DNA of 59,409 nt from Cladochytrium replicatum (taxonomy: Eukaryota > Chytridiomycota > Chytridiomycetes > Cladochytriales > Cladochytriaceae). This document shows, piece after piece, positions 1 to 11,383 of this stretch; the first letter of the stretch is position 1; each line of letters begins with the position of its first letter. The stretch lies in contig JAHLKD010000153.1 of NCBI GenBank assembly GCA_025526935.1, forward strand, positions 1 to 59,409, given 5' to 3'. Both the position numbers and the translations under genes were made by a program. The notes beneath the pieces were generated by a model. That model was not told where the DNA came from. It saw nothing but the letters and a program-made list of their open reading frames with translations, and ran no database searches.

Positions 1-3000
1 TTTGGTCACATCCACTTACGGACATCTTTCGAACGGCAGAGAAGCTCAACTCAAAATGCCCAAGGTTGAACCGATGCATTCAATCTTGTCACAAATCAAT
101 TATGGATATGTTGAAAAAATGTAATATAAATAAAAATTGGCCAGAATTGTTTGGTCTGTAGTCGCACGAAGCTGAAGCAGAAGCCGATTTATTCTACAAT
201 AAGTCGAGCTCCGAGGAAACTTTTCCGTCTGTTTTCCGATGTCGTACGTTTAATCTACGACGGACAGAAGAAGAGATATTGGCAGATCATTGTCGACGAA
301 CAACCTCGTTTCATCACAATCTACTTCCTGAATCGAAAGAGTGATGCGGTGGATAGTATGATTCGACATATCGCTGATGTGGAAAATCGCAATCACCCAT
401 TACACGTTGCTGAACTACGTTCCGATTCAGGAGAATTGATTACTAAACGTTGATCCAATGGTGCAATACCAAGATTCCTCGCATCCGCGTCCACCCAGCT
501 CCTCCGTCAGTAAAGGAACTCGATGGTCTATCAGAGCGGAATATACAATCGATCAAGTATATGTCGGACGCGATGCTGCTACAAGCTGGACTACCACGAA
601 CACTTCAATTCGTGCAACTCTCCATCCTATACGCTGCGGTCGTCAAGAACGCTACTTTCCATTCAGCTGTGAATGCGATTCCGTACTGTGCTTACCTTGA
701 CAAGCGGATAGATTTGGCAACTATCCACGCCTTTGGAACACTCGTTAGTTTGTGGATCTCACACGAACAAAGGTTGGCGCGCAGAATCCGAGACAAGTCT
801 GAACTAGGTCTGTTTCTCGGATACAAGGGTGAAGACCTGAAGATCTTCATAGCACTCAATTTTCGGACAAACACAATAGGCGAATACTTCCATGTTACGT
901 TCCACGAGGGAGTTTTTGTTGGTTATAATCCTACCCGACAGTTACTCGACGATCTTACGGTACAATATCCACTGAAGGCCGGGACATATTTCGATGTTGA
1001 TCAAATACCAACCGGGGATCAGGGGGTGCAAGAGACGACTGTTGAGTTTGTCTCAGACAATTTCCCGATTTCTACCGTTGCAGACGAAGAAATCGATGAG
1101 GATATAAACGACGACCCCATATATTACCGCTTAGAAGAAGCCGGTGACATGCATGTTGTTGAACATTTACATGGACTAGACGATGATGACCCAGACGATG
1201 CTGATTATGATCCAAATGCTGATTTATCGACTCCACAATCCATTACTGAAGAATCTCCGAATTTGTCTTCCGTATCTCCTGTAGAGGAATATGATGCACA
1301 ACTCGAAAGTGATCTTCAATTCATTGGAGAAGATGTCGACGAAGCATATGCAGCAAGAAAACGAAAACGTCAAGCAAGTGCAAATTTGTCGAACGCCAAA
1401 AGGAAACAAAATTCCTTGTTTACCCGGTCCGTTCCTAATATCGATTGGACCCTGAAGGCCGATTCCTCATATCCAACACAACCAATTGCGAATGGAAATA
1501 TACGGACTGCACCAAAGACTCTTCGTGAGGCTTTATCACGATCCGATGAGGCTCCATTCTGGTTAGCGGCGATGAAGGAGGAAGTTACACAACTAGTCGG
1601 CAACAATACTTGGGCCGAAACGTTTTTACCTGATGGATGGAATTTATTATCGGGCAAATGGGTTTTCACATATAAGCTTGACGAACATGGCAATATTACT
1701 CGATTCAAAGCACGTTGGGTCGTACGAGGATTTTCACAGATTGAAGGATTGGATTTCGATGAAACCTATTCTCCAGTTACGAAAACGTCCACGATCCGTT
1801 TTCTGATTGCATTAGCAGCATTAGTCGGCATGATCATATTCCAGTTTGATATCAAGGGTGCATATCTCAATGCAATACTGGAAGAAGAGAACTACGTCGA
1901 ACTCCCTCATGGTTTCGGACGAGTAGATTTCCAGAATCGACCCATCGTCTGCAGACTTATCAAAAGTCTGTACGGTCTACACCAGGCAGCTCGAGAATGG
2001 TACAAAACTCTTTGGAAACAATATCTCAGTGTTGGTTTCGTGCGGAATATTGCAGACATCTGTCATTTCTGGCGATACAATCCAACAAATAATACCCGCG
2101 AACACACTACCGTTCATGTCGATGATATACTACATTTTTCCACAGATCCAAACGCATATCATCGGTTTCAGACCGATTTGGAAACTTCGTTCACAGTAGG
2201 CAGTACTTCGAAGGCGAAATGGATTCTGAAAATGGAGTTATTGCAGACAACGGAAGGATATTTCCTTAGCAATGCATTGTACGTAAAGAAGATTCTCGAA
2301 GAAGCGAATTTATGGGGTACCAACATCAAACCGACCAAAACACCGATGTCAAAATCATATATCTTTGATGAGACCACACCAACACTGTCCGATGCCGAGG
2401 CAACACAATTTCGATCAATGTTAATGAAGATATCGTACGTGGCGACTAAGACACGACCGGATATTTCATACGCAGTCAATATTTTGGCACAACATCAGAT
2501 TGATCCTCGACAGTCAGAATCAAAGGCTCTCTATCGATTACAACGATATTTACTCGGTACTTGGGATTACGGTTTACACTATACACGGACTGGTATCACG
2601 TCTCCGATGCTAAGACCCGACGGTCTCTACATGTTTGATTCGGCTAACAACCCACAAGGTTATGCCGATGCAGACTGGGCGGGCGATGCAGATAGATACT
2701 CACGAACCGGTTACGTGGTAATGTTCGCTAATGCGGCAATCAGTTGGCAGTCGATTCGACAACAGACTATTGCAGCCTCGTCGTCGGAAGCCGAACTGTA
2801 TGCGCTGAACGAACTATCGCGTGAGATGAAGTGGATGAAAAATCTTATGACGGGTATTGGAATTACGTCGTTCAATCCGCTCCGTTTATGGCAAGACAAT
2901 CAATCCACCGAGTCTATCGCAAACAATCTGTTCAACAACAAACGGACCAAACACATGGACGTTCGCGAGAGATTTGTGAATCTCCAAGTTGAACAGAAAC

Positions 3001-3137
3001 ATCAGGAGTTACACCATATGGATACTTCTGATATGATCGCGGACATCTTAACTAAACCTCTTGGAAGTAAATTATACCTTAAACACAGGGGCTCGTTGGG
3101 GCTAGTCAGTCAGTCTTCACTTAATATACTATCTTGA
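1..3137 (+). pseudogene. Ty1/copia (family A) pol: integrase, reverse transcriptase, RNase H; frameshifted
   Basis: Copia-type polyprotein whose 5' part (gag, protease) lies before the window. Positions 1-150 still show the integrase zinc-finger start (FGHIHLR) but in broken frames. 151-453 encodes the integrase core, and 450-3137 is an 895-codon open frame with the integrase C-terminal part, an acidic linker, reverse transcriptase and RNase H. The RT includes KWVFTYKLDEHGNITRFKAR and FQFDIKGAYLNA. The usual YVDD box reads HVDD (TTVHVDDILHF), so both aspartates are kept but the Tyr is replaced. RNase H shows YADADWAGD, AASSSEAELYAL and the DNQS box. At least two indels break the integrase, so this copy cannot make a full Pol. 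It ends just before a polypurine tract and a 3' LTR, which fixes its orientation. A related copy lies at 32042-33722 on the other strand. Confidence 0.93.
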
Positions 3138-3250
3138 ACGACCGGCTGGCGATGTCCATACAACTCACCTTTATTTCAATAGAATATCAACTTCAGCATT
3201 TACAGAAAGTTATGATCGGTTGAGTGATACTCTCGGTTGTACCTATCTAA

Positions 3251-3264
3251 TGACTGAGGGGGTG
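3251..3264 (+). promoter_or_regulatory. Polypurine tract of copia-A
   Basis: Purine-rich stretch (tgactgagggggtg) immediately before the LTR start TGTTAAG. This is the expected plus-strand primer position in LTR retrotransposons and supports the LTR boundary. Confidence 0.7.
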
Positions 3265-3863
3265 TGTTAAGTATTTCGATTGATGGACTTGGCCAATCCA
3301 GTCATTGATAGTACAAAAACACAAACGCCCGATATACAGAAATGTCACTCTTCACTGAGCAACATTTCTAACTATTGAACTAAAGCATATAGATGATGAT
3401 CTATTACGAGTTTGGATACCTCCAGTTATTTCTTCATGGGTTATATTTATTGCGGCCATAGGTATAGTAAACTGTCATTACTTTTCTATCATCCACTTGT
3501 AGAAGTGAAGCCCGGATCAGATCACAGCAAAGGTTTACATATGATTAACGCGTTCGTGGGAATCATGTGTGAGAACAATCCTGTTGAGGAGAGCTAGATC
3601 TCACGCACAGCTTAGCATGATTATGCTTCGCTACGCCTGTGAGAAGAAGAGTCAAACCTTATCGCTTCGATCCAGATCTTCCGGAAGGAAAAGCCAAAAC
3701 GACAGTACACTTATTTAAGGAGCCTGTGGCGATACACACAAGGAGCATTCTCTTGCGCTAGTACTTGTGACTCGCAATCTTCTTTATTCATCTCTTAGAA
3801 ACATTAACCCGTGAATTAGCAACACACACAACCTGAGGATCCAGACCACAGCTTTGTTCAACA
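3265..3863 (+). repeat. Family-A LTR (3' LTR of the copia-A element)
   Basis: 599-bp LTR starting TGTTAAG and ending TTCAACA, with TGTT/AACA inverted ends. The same sequence recurs at 6375-6968 (solo), 24074-24263 plus 31440-31467 (split) and 31468-32041 (reverse strand). A TATA-like TTATTTAAGG lies at 3711-3720, followed by a conserved stretch that may carry the transcript start. Boundaries are set by comparing copies. Confidence 0.88.
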
Positions 3864-4263
3864 TGTTTTTACTTTCAAAAGAAAAAGTTCAGCTGAGGAT
3901 GACAACGGGATTATTGTTGATCCTCGAAATCGAACTTGCGACTTGATGTTGAATGGCTTGTGGTTTAACTCACAACGCTAGCTTTGTTGTTATCCAAAAC
4001 TTTCATTCCTGTTTCTATTTCTGCTTTATGTTCTTCGACGAAAACTTCAAAAGCCAGCGTTCCAGAAAATTCCGGATCACCAGCAAACTTGAAGGGGACT
4101 TACCAAAGGAGGAAGGAGAGCGCCGCTGCTGACGTGGCAAGGACAAATTAAGGGAGGCTTTGTTGGGAATGGGAGAACCTATAAAAGGTGTGAGTCTTAA
4201 GCTTCCAATACATTGAACAAGTACCTCTTATCTGATCTTACCTGCCTACGACGAAATTCTACA
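3864..4263 (+). repeat. 5'-truncated family-B copia LTR
   Basis: Matches the reverse complement of the two 438-bp LTRs at 17550-17987 and 22352-22789, but lacks roughly the first 35 bp. It keeps the CTATAAAAGG TATA element near 4183 and the terminal ATTCTACA. It directly abuts the end of the family-A LTR with no spacer, which suggests that the copia-A element inserted into, or recombined at, this older LTR. Confidence 0.85.
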
Positions 4264-4373
4264 TTGCTCTTGCTGCAATTGTCAAATTACACATTTATCA
4301 ATTTGACATTACAGCACTACAAACATGACACAAGCTTGCCTATTTTATCCTAAAATGATGCAACTATTTTTCG

Positions 4374-4462
4374 CTCAGGACTCATGAAAATCTCTTACCT
4401 AGCTACAAAGACCAGACCTGATTTATCTTTTGCTGTCAATGTCTTGGCACAGCATGCGTAAT
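4374..4462 (+). pseudogene. Copia reverse transcriptase scrap
   Basis: About 85 bp encode LMKISYLATKTRPDLSFAV, matching MLMKISYVATKTRPDISYAV of the copia-A polymerase near 2420-2490. The fragment ends at a TAA and is flanked by unrelated AT-rich DNA. It is a relic of a third, more diverged copia lineage. The 110 bp before it (4264-4373) show nothing recognisable. Confidence 0.75.
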
Positions 4463-4960
4463 CATACATTACATGAAAGAACTTGCATTTCTAACTATTG
4501 GTCATGAAGACATCCTCCTTTACTCATTGAAATCTAGTAGAGTTCTGCGAGTGGGTGATCACGCGTTTGAGAAAAATGTGATGCTAATCAGTTTGCTGCT
4601 GACAGTTATATCATACTCGAGTATATCTCGTATGATACTAATGCAAGGTACTATATGTTTATTTCTCATTGAGAACATGTCATTGTAGACAAGATTATAG
4701 CTAATCTTCATGTTCTGCTCACAATGGTTATTGTGAACGATCACTGGGATCTATATCTCTCTATTCGAGAGAATAATGTATATATTAGATATTCCTATAA
4801 ATCTGTAGCCACAGGTTAATTATAAAAGCCGAAACGACAGTATTTTTGAATTGTTTGCACAATTCAAAGAGTCTGTGGCGATATGAGATTTTGGTGGCTG
4901 TGGTGCCAGAGCGTGATTGGAGAAACACGAAACTCTGCACATACACAGATCAACCTGAGG
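4463..4960 (+). repeat. Probable diverged copia LTR
   Basis: Shows short islands in the same order as the family-A LTR: CATTTCTAACTATTGG, then AAAGCCGAAACGACAGTA, then GTCTGTGGCGATA, then CAACCTGAGGA, with different sequence between them. The simplest reading is an LTR of a related family belonging to the pol scrap just upstream. It also holds a strong hairpin (CTCACAATGGTTATTGTGAAC, near 4718). No coding sequence is seen here. The LTR limits are not defined, and 4961-5036 is unassigned. Confidence 0.45.
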
Positions 4961-5036
4961 ACTATCTCTAGCGCAAGTCCCAGATCAGCAGCACTTAAAC
5001 TGATCAAATCACATCGCCCTCAAACCAAATTTCGAC

Positions 5037-7278
5037 AGCCTTTGAAAATTGATAATATTGATCCTTAAAACGAGGATCGAGTACCGTATCGACTGCTAAA
5101 CACGGGCTCTTAGCAATTGAGTGATATATTCTCAGCTTATGTAGTGCATTTCGAAATGCTTTGGTGAAAGTTTCATCTAATTCTGCCTCCTCTAGGTCCT
5201 GCAATTGATTGATAAGATCGTTGTAAAATGGAATAACAAGGGGAAGTGTTGGATATCTAGACCCCTCGATTGCCTTTGATATAACCTCGAAAACACTCAA
5301 ACCATCCCGGGTCTTCTGTAGGACTTCCCATTGCTTTGGATTTATTGACCAATCTTTCAAAGAATCTTCAATCCAGCATATTTTGTCCATTGCCTCTCGT
5401 AGCTGTAAGGCTTGTTTGACCCTATAGAACGTGCTATTCCAGCGAGTTGTCACATCGATAATTGGTAATAGAGGAACAAGTTTCACAAATTGGCACGAAT
5501 CAATAAATGAGCTTCGTTGTTTTGGGGAAGACCGGATTCCTCTGACTAGTAGTCGAAGAAGGTTTATGACATTAACGCCAGAGTTATCGTCATTTGCGAC
5601 TGTGTCCCCTGCAGGCCCAAATGTATCGATAAAATCCTTTGCTGCAAGATTGATAATGTGTGCCATACACCGCATGTGTTGAGTTTCTGCAGACCACGCA
5701 ATATCCCTATCTTCCAATAGCGTCTCCAGCTTAGCACTCATGGTAAAGTGGTTTGAACCGTTGTTGGTTGTAATGCACAATAAGCGTTCACCCGATAGCA
5801 TGCCAAATTCATCCAGACACTTGACAAGCTGATTAGCCATGGCGACGCCTTCATGCTTTACAAACTTCAGAATAATCTGCAGCAGCAAGTCCTGCAGCTC
5901 CCATTCTTTCGTGATGAAGTGGGCAGTAATTCCAAGAAACGAAATAGTTTGGCTGAAAAGTCTTCAGCATGCTGACAAAGAACTCGTTCTCCACAACAGT
6001 GAAAGCCTGATTGTCTGCAGCAATCCAGTCCAAAATCCACCGCCACGCTGCATCTGGATTGAACACAAAGTCTTGCTCCTTCTCCAGCAACCTGAAATTC
6101 AATGTCTGTTGTCCCTTGGGGACGATGTCCAACAGTCCAAGCGACCTGGCAATACTTCCATGGTGGTTTTTCAGATGGCGGAGGAAGTTTTTTGTTGATC
6201 CCATCTTATCAACCTTCTGGCCCCACTTGCATTTCACAACCAAACATTTCTCAGTCCATTATCAACCTTATAGTAATCCTTCGCTATGCCGCCTAGACTA
6301 CCTCTACAGTCCGACATGCTTTCAACATCTGCGTCTGATGAAAGCATTGATGGTTGACTTGATCCAGCTGCGGGTGTTAAGTATTTCGATTGATGGACTT
6401 GGCCAATCCAGTCATTGATAGTACAAAACACAAACGCCCGATATACAGAAATGTCACTCTTCACCGAGCAACATTTCTAACTATACAACTAGATGACGAT
6501 CTATTACGAGTTTGGACACCTCTGGTTATTTCTTCATTGGTTATGTTGATTTTAGCCATACATATAGTAAACTGTCATTACTTTTCTATCATCCACTTGT
6601 AGAAGTAAAGCCCGGATCAGATCAGAGCAAAGGTTTACATATGATTAACGCGTTCGTGGGAATCATGTGTGAGAACAATCCTGTTGAGGAGAGCTAGATC
6701 TCACGCACAGCTTAGCATGATTGATTATGCTTTGCTACGCCTGTGAGAAGAAGAGTTAAACCTTATCGCTGCGATCCAGATCTTCCAGAAGGAAAAGCCA
6801 AAACGACAGTACACTTATTTAAGGAGCCTGTGGCGATACACACAAGGAGCATTCTCTTGTGCTAGCACTTGTGACTTGCAATCTTCTTTATTCATCTCTT
6901 ACTAACATTATAACCCGTGAATTAACACACACACAACCTGAGGATCCAGACCACAGCTTTGTTCAACAGCAGGCTCCTGACTGAAGAGTCAGCAAAACTA
7001 ATGTCGGCAGGAAGCTCTGGTGCACGCTGAGAAGTCAGGCCCAACTCGCTGGAGTCATTGGAAGAAGATGTGGAGCTCAGCTCTTGAGCGCTGTTGTTGC
7101 CACCGTGTCCTGATACACATCTGCGTTTGTCCTGCATGCTGTTCCCCTCGCTGGACGCCTCTGAAATTTGAGGGGCTGGCAGACTTTGCTTCTGTGTGTC
7201 AAGCGGATGACTGTCCACTAGTCATTGGCTCTCGTCGGACGCTGCCTTATGCTTTGGTTTAAGACAGGCGGCGTCTAT
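5037..7278 (-). pseudogene. hAT transposase relic (interrupted by a solo LTR)
   Basis: Aligns throughout with the intact transposase at 25380-27815. Several independent lesions are visible. The start codon aligned with that of hAT-1 is ATA instead of ATG (7276-7278). A solo LTR sits in the coding sequence at 6375-6968. About 140 bp are deleted near 5950, removing the segment before the first catalytic Asp through DCWTSKNQ and shifting the frame. The 3' truncation removes the C-terminal dimerisation region. The core with TTNNGSNHF (Asn in place of the second catalytic Asp) and the CxxH box CMAHIINLAAK is still readable. It is certainly non-functional. Confidence 0.93.
6375..6968 (+). mobile_element. 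Family-A solo LTR with 5-bp target duplication
   Basis: Complete 594-bp LTR (TGTTAAG...TTCAACA) without internal sequence. It is flanked by GCGGG on the left and GCAGG on the right. The uninterrupted hAT-1 sequence at the same place has a single GCAGG, so this is a 5-bp target duplication with one later substitution. It arose by LTR-LTR recombination of an element that had inserted into hAT-2. Confidence 0.93.
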
Positions 7279-7389
7279 TTTTGCTCTGGTGTGGCTGGAA
7301 CGTTACTGACTCAAAGTGTCCAGGTGCACAGAAAGCACAGCTCTCAAGGTCTGTCGTGGTTTAAATTGTTTGTTACAGAACTTCCGTTG

Positions 7390-7720
7390 TGACTTCTTGG
7401 AAAGTGTCCGGGTAGAATCGTATTGCTAGTAACATTGATAGAGAGGTTAGTTGTACTTGATAGAGATCAGTGAAGTATCAGTGAAGTACCGTCAATGAGT
7501 TGAGAAAGTGTCCGGGTGGACAGAATCCTATTGCTAGTAACATTGATAGAGAGGTTAGTTGTATTGGGTAGAGATAACTGAAGTACGTCAATGAGTTGAG
7601 AAAGTGTCTGGGTGGACAGAAAATACATGCCTCGATGTCTGTTGTGATGCAAATTGTTTGATACATACAAAACTTATATTGCGTCTTCTTGGAAAGTGTC
7701 CGCGTGGACAGAAAGAACAA
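7390..7720 (-). repeat. Short array of the hAT ~97-bp subterminal repeat
   Basis: Two to three complete units, plus variant units at the edges, centred on GTGTCCGGGTGGACAG (about 7399, 7507, 7602, 7695). The equivalent array in hAT-1 has seven full units, so unit number varies between copies. Confidence 0.85.
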
Positions 7721-7861
7721 TAGCTTTGTTTTAGCTTCCCTATCACATCTGGTTTTACTCGGGTCTGATTCTTGACCCGAGAAGGGTTTTACTACTGGAC
7801 CCGATAACCGAACCGGATCCAACCCCAAAATTTTCAAGACCCTAAAACCCGCCGATCCTTA

Positions 7862-8960
7862 CTACTGGTCGGGGGGGAGTGTAAGGGAACCCACCATTTA
7901 GCATTCAATTATTCCTTCCTTAATATTTTATCATTTTTGTTACTTAATTCCTATTAGTGGATCATGGGTTACAATGATTGGTCCTAATACGTGGCTGAAA
8001 GCGGAGGTTGGTGACAATTGTGCACAGACGATCCCCAATTCCCTTAGACTCTTGTGGGGAGCTCTAGTGCAATTATCATATTCCCATCTCATCCAGGTAA
8101 CTTAACTAAAATGAAAATCTGCCAGAGTATTCAATATGTGTATCATATTCCCTATCTCATCCAGGATCCTTACAGCAATGTTGCATTGGCCGTTTATGCT
8201 GCTAAGGTGACATGTTTGTGCACGGTGCTCATTTGACAGAGTAGTTTGCCAGTTTCTTTTGAGAAGAGTTGCACTTGAATGTGAAGCCGATGGCACTGCT
8301 GCTCCAGTTGTTGGAGATGAGAACTGGCATTGCTCCTGTGATCCATATTGGTGGTAGTGATCATATTCTCAAGCATACATGTGTGAAGGCTCACATTCTG
8401 AGTGTCGAGTTGCTGTTCAACAAGTGCAGCTTGTCTTTCTCCATGGTCCATTTGTGCAATTGCCTGAATGTGACCTTTGCAAGTAGGCTCAAGCGGCGGG
8501 TCAACTGAGATTGGCTGGTGATTGTGTTTCTCTTCACGTTCTTCGGGGTGAGATGTACCAGGTTCATCAGGATCATTGCCAGCTTCAAGAATTGCATGGA
8601 TGGTTGCTTTACTGCAATGATTTCTTTCTTGCATTGTCAGGTCGAACAGTCGTGGCCTCTCTTCCTGCTGTGCACTGCCATTATTGTGACGTGAGCGCAC
8701 TAATGATAGTAGCACCGTTTTAGAATGGGTTCGAATGTTATTTTGTTTTTGATCCTACAAAATATAACAAACAGGTGAAAATATAACAGATGATTTATTG
8801 CCACAGATGATTTTTATGTCACATCACGGATGATTTTACCTGACCACGTCATATTTACAAACGGCTTGCACAAATATTGTTCGACTTTCTGAAACTAATC
8901 TTTCTATTTTTGCCGAATTATTATTGGATTAATTAGTCGGCACTTTCGATCAAAAAATGT
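7862..8960. other. Gene-poor stretch with one anonymous reading frame
   Basis: Just outside the hAT-2 end lies a G-run followed by TGTAAGGGAACCC (from about 7868), which looks like the polypurine tract and LTR start of a Ty3/gypsy element. No matching LTR end or second copy is present, so this is only suggestive. A 173-codon minus-strand frame at 8194-8715 is rich in Gln, His and Glu with heptad-like spacing at its end. It has no recognisable domain and may be chance. A short repeat (ATCTCATCCAGG) occurs at 8086 and 8153. Nothing else was recognised. Confidence 0.4.
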
Positions 8961-9025
8961 TCAACTAGTGGACACCTCTCTTTGTTCGGAATTACTCCAC
9001 ACCCACGCTTTTAGCTGCCAGAACG

Positions 9026-10339
9026 ATGACAGTCAAGGTGTTCATTCTCAGCTCTGGATCCCGCGGCGACGTGCAGCCCTACCTGGTCTTCGGACTCCTC
9101 CTCCTACACAACCCCGTCTACCAGATCACAATGGTCGTGCCCCCGAGTTTCCAATCCTGGATCGAATCCCATGACCTCGCCTTCCAGCCCTACAGCGACG
9201 ACGACCCCTTCTCCGATCCCGACAAGCTAAAACGCATGGGCGAACTCGTTGTCCGTGGAAACGACCGCGAGCTCCTCTCCGTCTTCCAGCCCAGCAAAGA
9301 CTCCACCGCCGCCACGTTCCAGCACCTCGTTGAAGTATGCACACACGCCGACCTTCTGATTGGTGGCACGACCTCTGCGTTTGTGACGGCATGCGTAGCG
9401 GAGAAACTCAAAAAGAAACACGGTGTGGTGCATTTGATCCCTTTTACTCGCACGAACGAGTTCCCTTCCGCGCTCATAGGGAAGCTACCTGTGTCGTTTG
9501 GGTGGATTAATAACCTCACGTACACGATCCAGACTGTCGGGATGCATATTGTAGGTGGGGACATGCTCAACTACGCACGCAAGCATATTGGTCTTGAACC
9601 GCTTGGCATGTTTGATTTCGAACGGATGCTGGCTTCTGTCCCGAGTTTTTGCGGGTATAGCAACGCGGTCATACCGAGACCAAATGACTGGCCTGCGCAT
9701 GTTTCCGACGGATGCTATTTTCTTTACACAACGCCGACGGAAAAGGAATGGTTGGGAGAAGAGTTGGAGGCATTCTTGCAAGGGGGTCCGCCGGTGGTAT
9801 ACATTGGTTTCGGGAGCATGCCGGTGCACGATCGACCGGAGTTTATCAAGTTTATAACTGAAATTGTCGCGCTGTCGCCCCCAGGGATCCGCTACATCGT
9901 CCACGTTGGCAAGGTCTCACCCACCTCTTCCAGCTCTCCCCACCCAGCCTTTGAATCACTCAAACCACGAGTATGCGCAATCAAAAGCGCCCCCCACATG
10001 CTTCTTTTCCCTCGTTGCGCGATGGTAGTGCACCACGGCGGCGCGGGGACGACGGGGACGGCCTTTGCGGCCGGTGCCGTGCAGATGGTGCTGAGTTTCA
10101 TTGCGGACCAGGTGTATTGGGGCCAAATTGTGAGCGAAAGGGGATGCGGGCCATTAGGAATGCCCTTTCGGAAGGCAAAGGTCGCGGTGGTGGTTGCGAA
10201 GATTATGGAGGGGATCATGAAGGTGGGGTACAAAGAGTGCGCGGCGAAGATCAGGGATGAGATTAAGAAGGTGGAGGCGGGAGAGCTTGTGAGGGGATGG
10301 GTCGAGAAGATCTTGGCATTGAAGACGCCTGGATCATGA
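9026..10339 (+). CDS. Family-1 glycosyltransferase (UDP-sugar dependent, sterol glucosyltransferase-like)
   Basis: Intronless 437-residue protein with a complete GT-B layout. The N-terminal acceptor half begins FILSSGSRGDVQPYL (residues 6-20), the G-R/D-V-QP signature of sterol and related glycosyltransferases. The C-terminal donor half has PVVYIGFGSM (256-265), the nucleotide-sugar motif HHGGAGTTG (336-344) and the DQ pair (361-362) that usually contacts the sugar. Such enzymes transfer a hexose from UDP-sugar to a lipid or small hydrophobic acceptor; the actual acceptor here is inferred only. Unlike yeast Atg26-type enzymes it lacks GRAM and PH domains, so it resembles the short cytosolic form. 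The start at 9026 places the motif at the N terminus as in the family. The coding sequence is more GC-rich than the repeats around it, and it has no visible functional neighbour. Confidence 0.9.
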   Translation: MTVKVFILSSGSRGDVQPYLVFGLLLLHNPVYQITMVVPPSFQSWIESHDLAFQPYSDDDPFSDPDKLKRMGELVVRGNDRELLSVFQPSKDSTAATFQHLVEVCTHADLLIGGTTSAFVTACVAEKLKKKHGVVHLIPFTRTNEFPSALIGKLPVSFGWINNLTYTIQTVGMHIVGGDMLNYARKHIGLEPLGMFDFERMLASVPSFCGYSNAVIPRPNDWPAHVSDGCYFLYTTPTEKEWLGEELEAFLQGGPPVVYIGFGSMPVHDRPEFIKFITEIVALSPPGIRYIVHVGKVSPTSSSSPHPAFESLKPRVCAIKSAPHMLLFPRCAMVVHHGGAGTTGTAFAAGAVQMVLSFIADQVYWGQIVSERGCGPLGMPFRKAKVAVVVAKIMEGIMKVGYKECAAKIRDEIKKVEAGELVRGWVEKILALKTPGS

Positions 10340-11383
10340 ATTTGGCGTTGGTAAATTTGTTATATTGTGACAGGTGTCCAAACCATATTATTTATTGGAG
10401 CACCAAACCATGGCAATTGTTGCTGCAACAAGGGTGATAGAGTTGCCGGCACCAAAGTAGATCGACATGACATCGCATAAGTTTGTGGAGCTACACCACC
10501 GAGATTCACACATGACATGCAGAAGCAAGGCATATCAGGGTTTTGAGTTAAACAGTATGTAAAATTGGCAGAAGGGAACAGCTTGAAACCAGTCTTGCGT
10601 CTGGAATTCAGGCTCTATAATGAGGGGTGCAATTCGCTAGATGCAGGTCATCGTCAGTTTGAGGAGGGGGAAAGAGACTAGGGAAGGTAGCCTTTGGGTG
10701 TCATAGCTCTGGTTTCTACCCCTTGTTGGACTGAGGGCCACAGCGCGATACGGGTTTGGTGGGTTCACATCACCTACTGGTAAACTGCATGCAGATTGCT
10801 AGCAAGGGAGTATGATCCCTGCTATCTCTACGCGTCTAGCCGAGAGGTTATTGCCTGTTCATCTGCTGGAAAATAGTTTCACAAGATGAAGGGTGGATTT
10901 GAACCAGGATTGGTTGGTGGAGAACAAGATCTGCAGTGTTGCATCATCACCTGGCGCTGTTGACCTGTCTCCTGAAAGTAAAATAACGTTCAAGTGACTG
11001 TACTTGCTTCTACAGCAATCCGCAAGGCTAAGTCTGAACACTGGGAGCAAGGGAACCAATCTACTGCTTCTGAAATCGGCTTCAGGTCACTCAGTAGTCT
11101 GTCTAAAATGATCTGTTGCTATTTGCAACGCGTTATTAGATCTATGGTCACGTTTTCTATTTCTAAGCAGCTCTAATACTTATACATTGTCTAATGTGGA
11201 CAGGGTCAGATCTGCAGCTCCAGTAGCACATTCGGGTGACTCTATTAAAGTATAACTCCAAAAATATTGTTTACAAAATACTGAAAGTTTCTGTTGCTAT
11301 TAAACAGGGAATCGTGCAGGGAAAACTAGTGTTTCAGCAGATGTGCATTCAGACAATGAATTTACCGGGCTTCATCATCAGCA
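10340..11383. other. Intergenic stretch without recognised features
   Basis: Probable 3' region of the glycosyltransferase gene, then about 1 kb of mixed-composition DNA. Only short frames (60-66 codons) with no recognisable domain are present. I see no terminal repeats or transposon signature. Confidence 0.5.

Larger units (their letters stand above)
5037..7861 (-). mobile_element. hAT-2: truncated hAT transposon copy
   Basis: Reverse-oriented relative of hAT-1 (24264-31439). Its 5' terminus is intact at 7861 (TAAGGATCGGCGGGT on the minus strand), followed by GGGTC-rich subterminal DNA and a short version of the ~97-bp repeat array, then the transposase relic. The 3' half is missing: homology stops at about 5037, so the far terminus, the large second array and the passenger ORF are absent. 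A family-A solo LTR (6375-6968) interrupts it. No second target duplication can be checked because that end is lost. Confidence 0.9.

Noticed and set aside
7868-8050. Ty3/gypsy polypurine tract and LTR next to hAT-2
   Set aside because: A G-run followed by TGTAAGGG fits, but no LTR end, second copy or coding sequence supports it.
8194-8715. 173-codon minus-strand frame as a real gene
   Set aside because: No domain, no clear promoter or splice context, and composition bias; kept only as a note in the gene-poor stretch.
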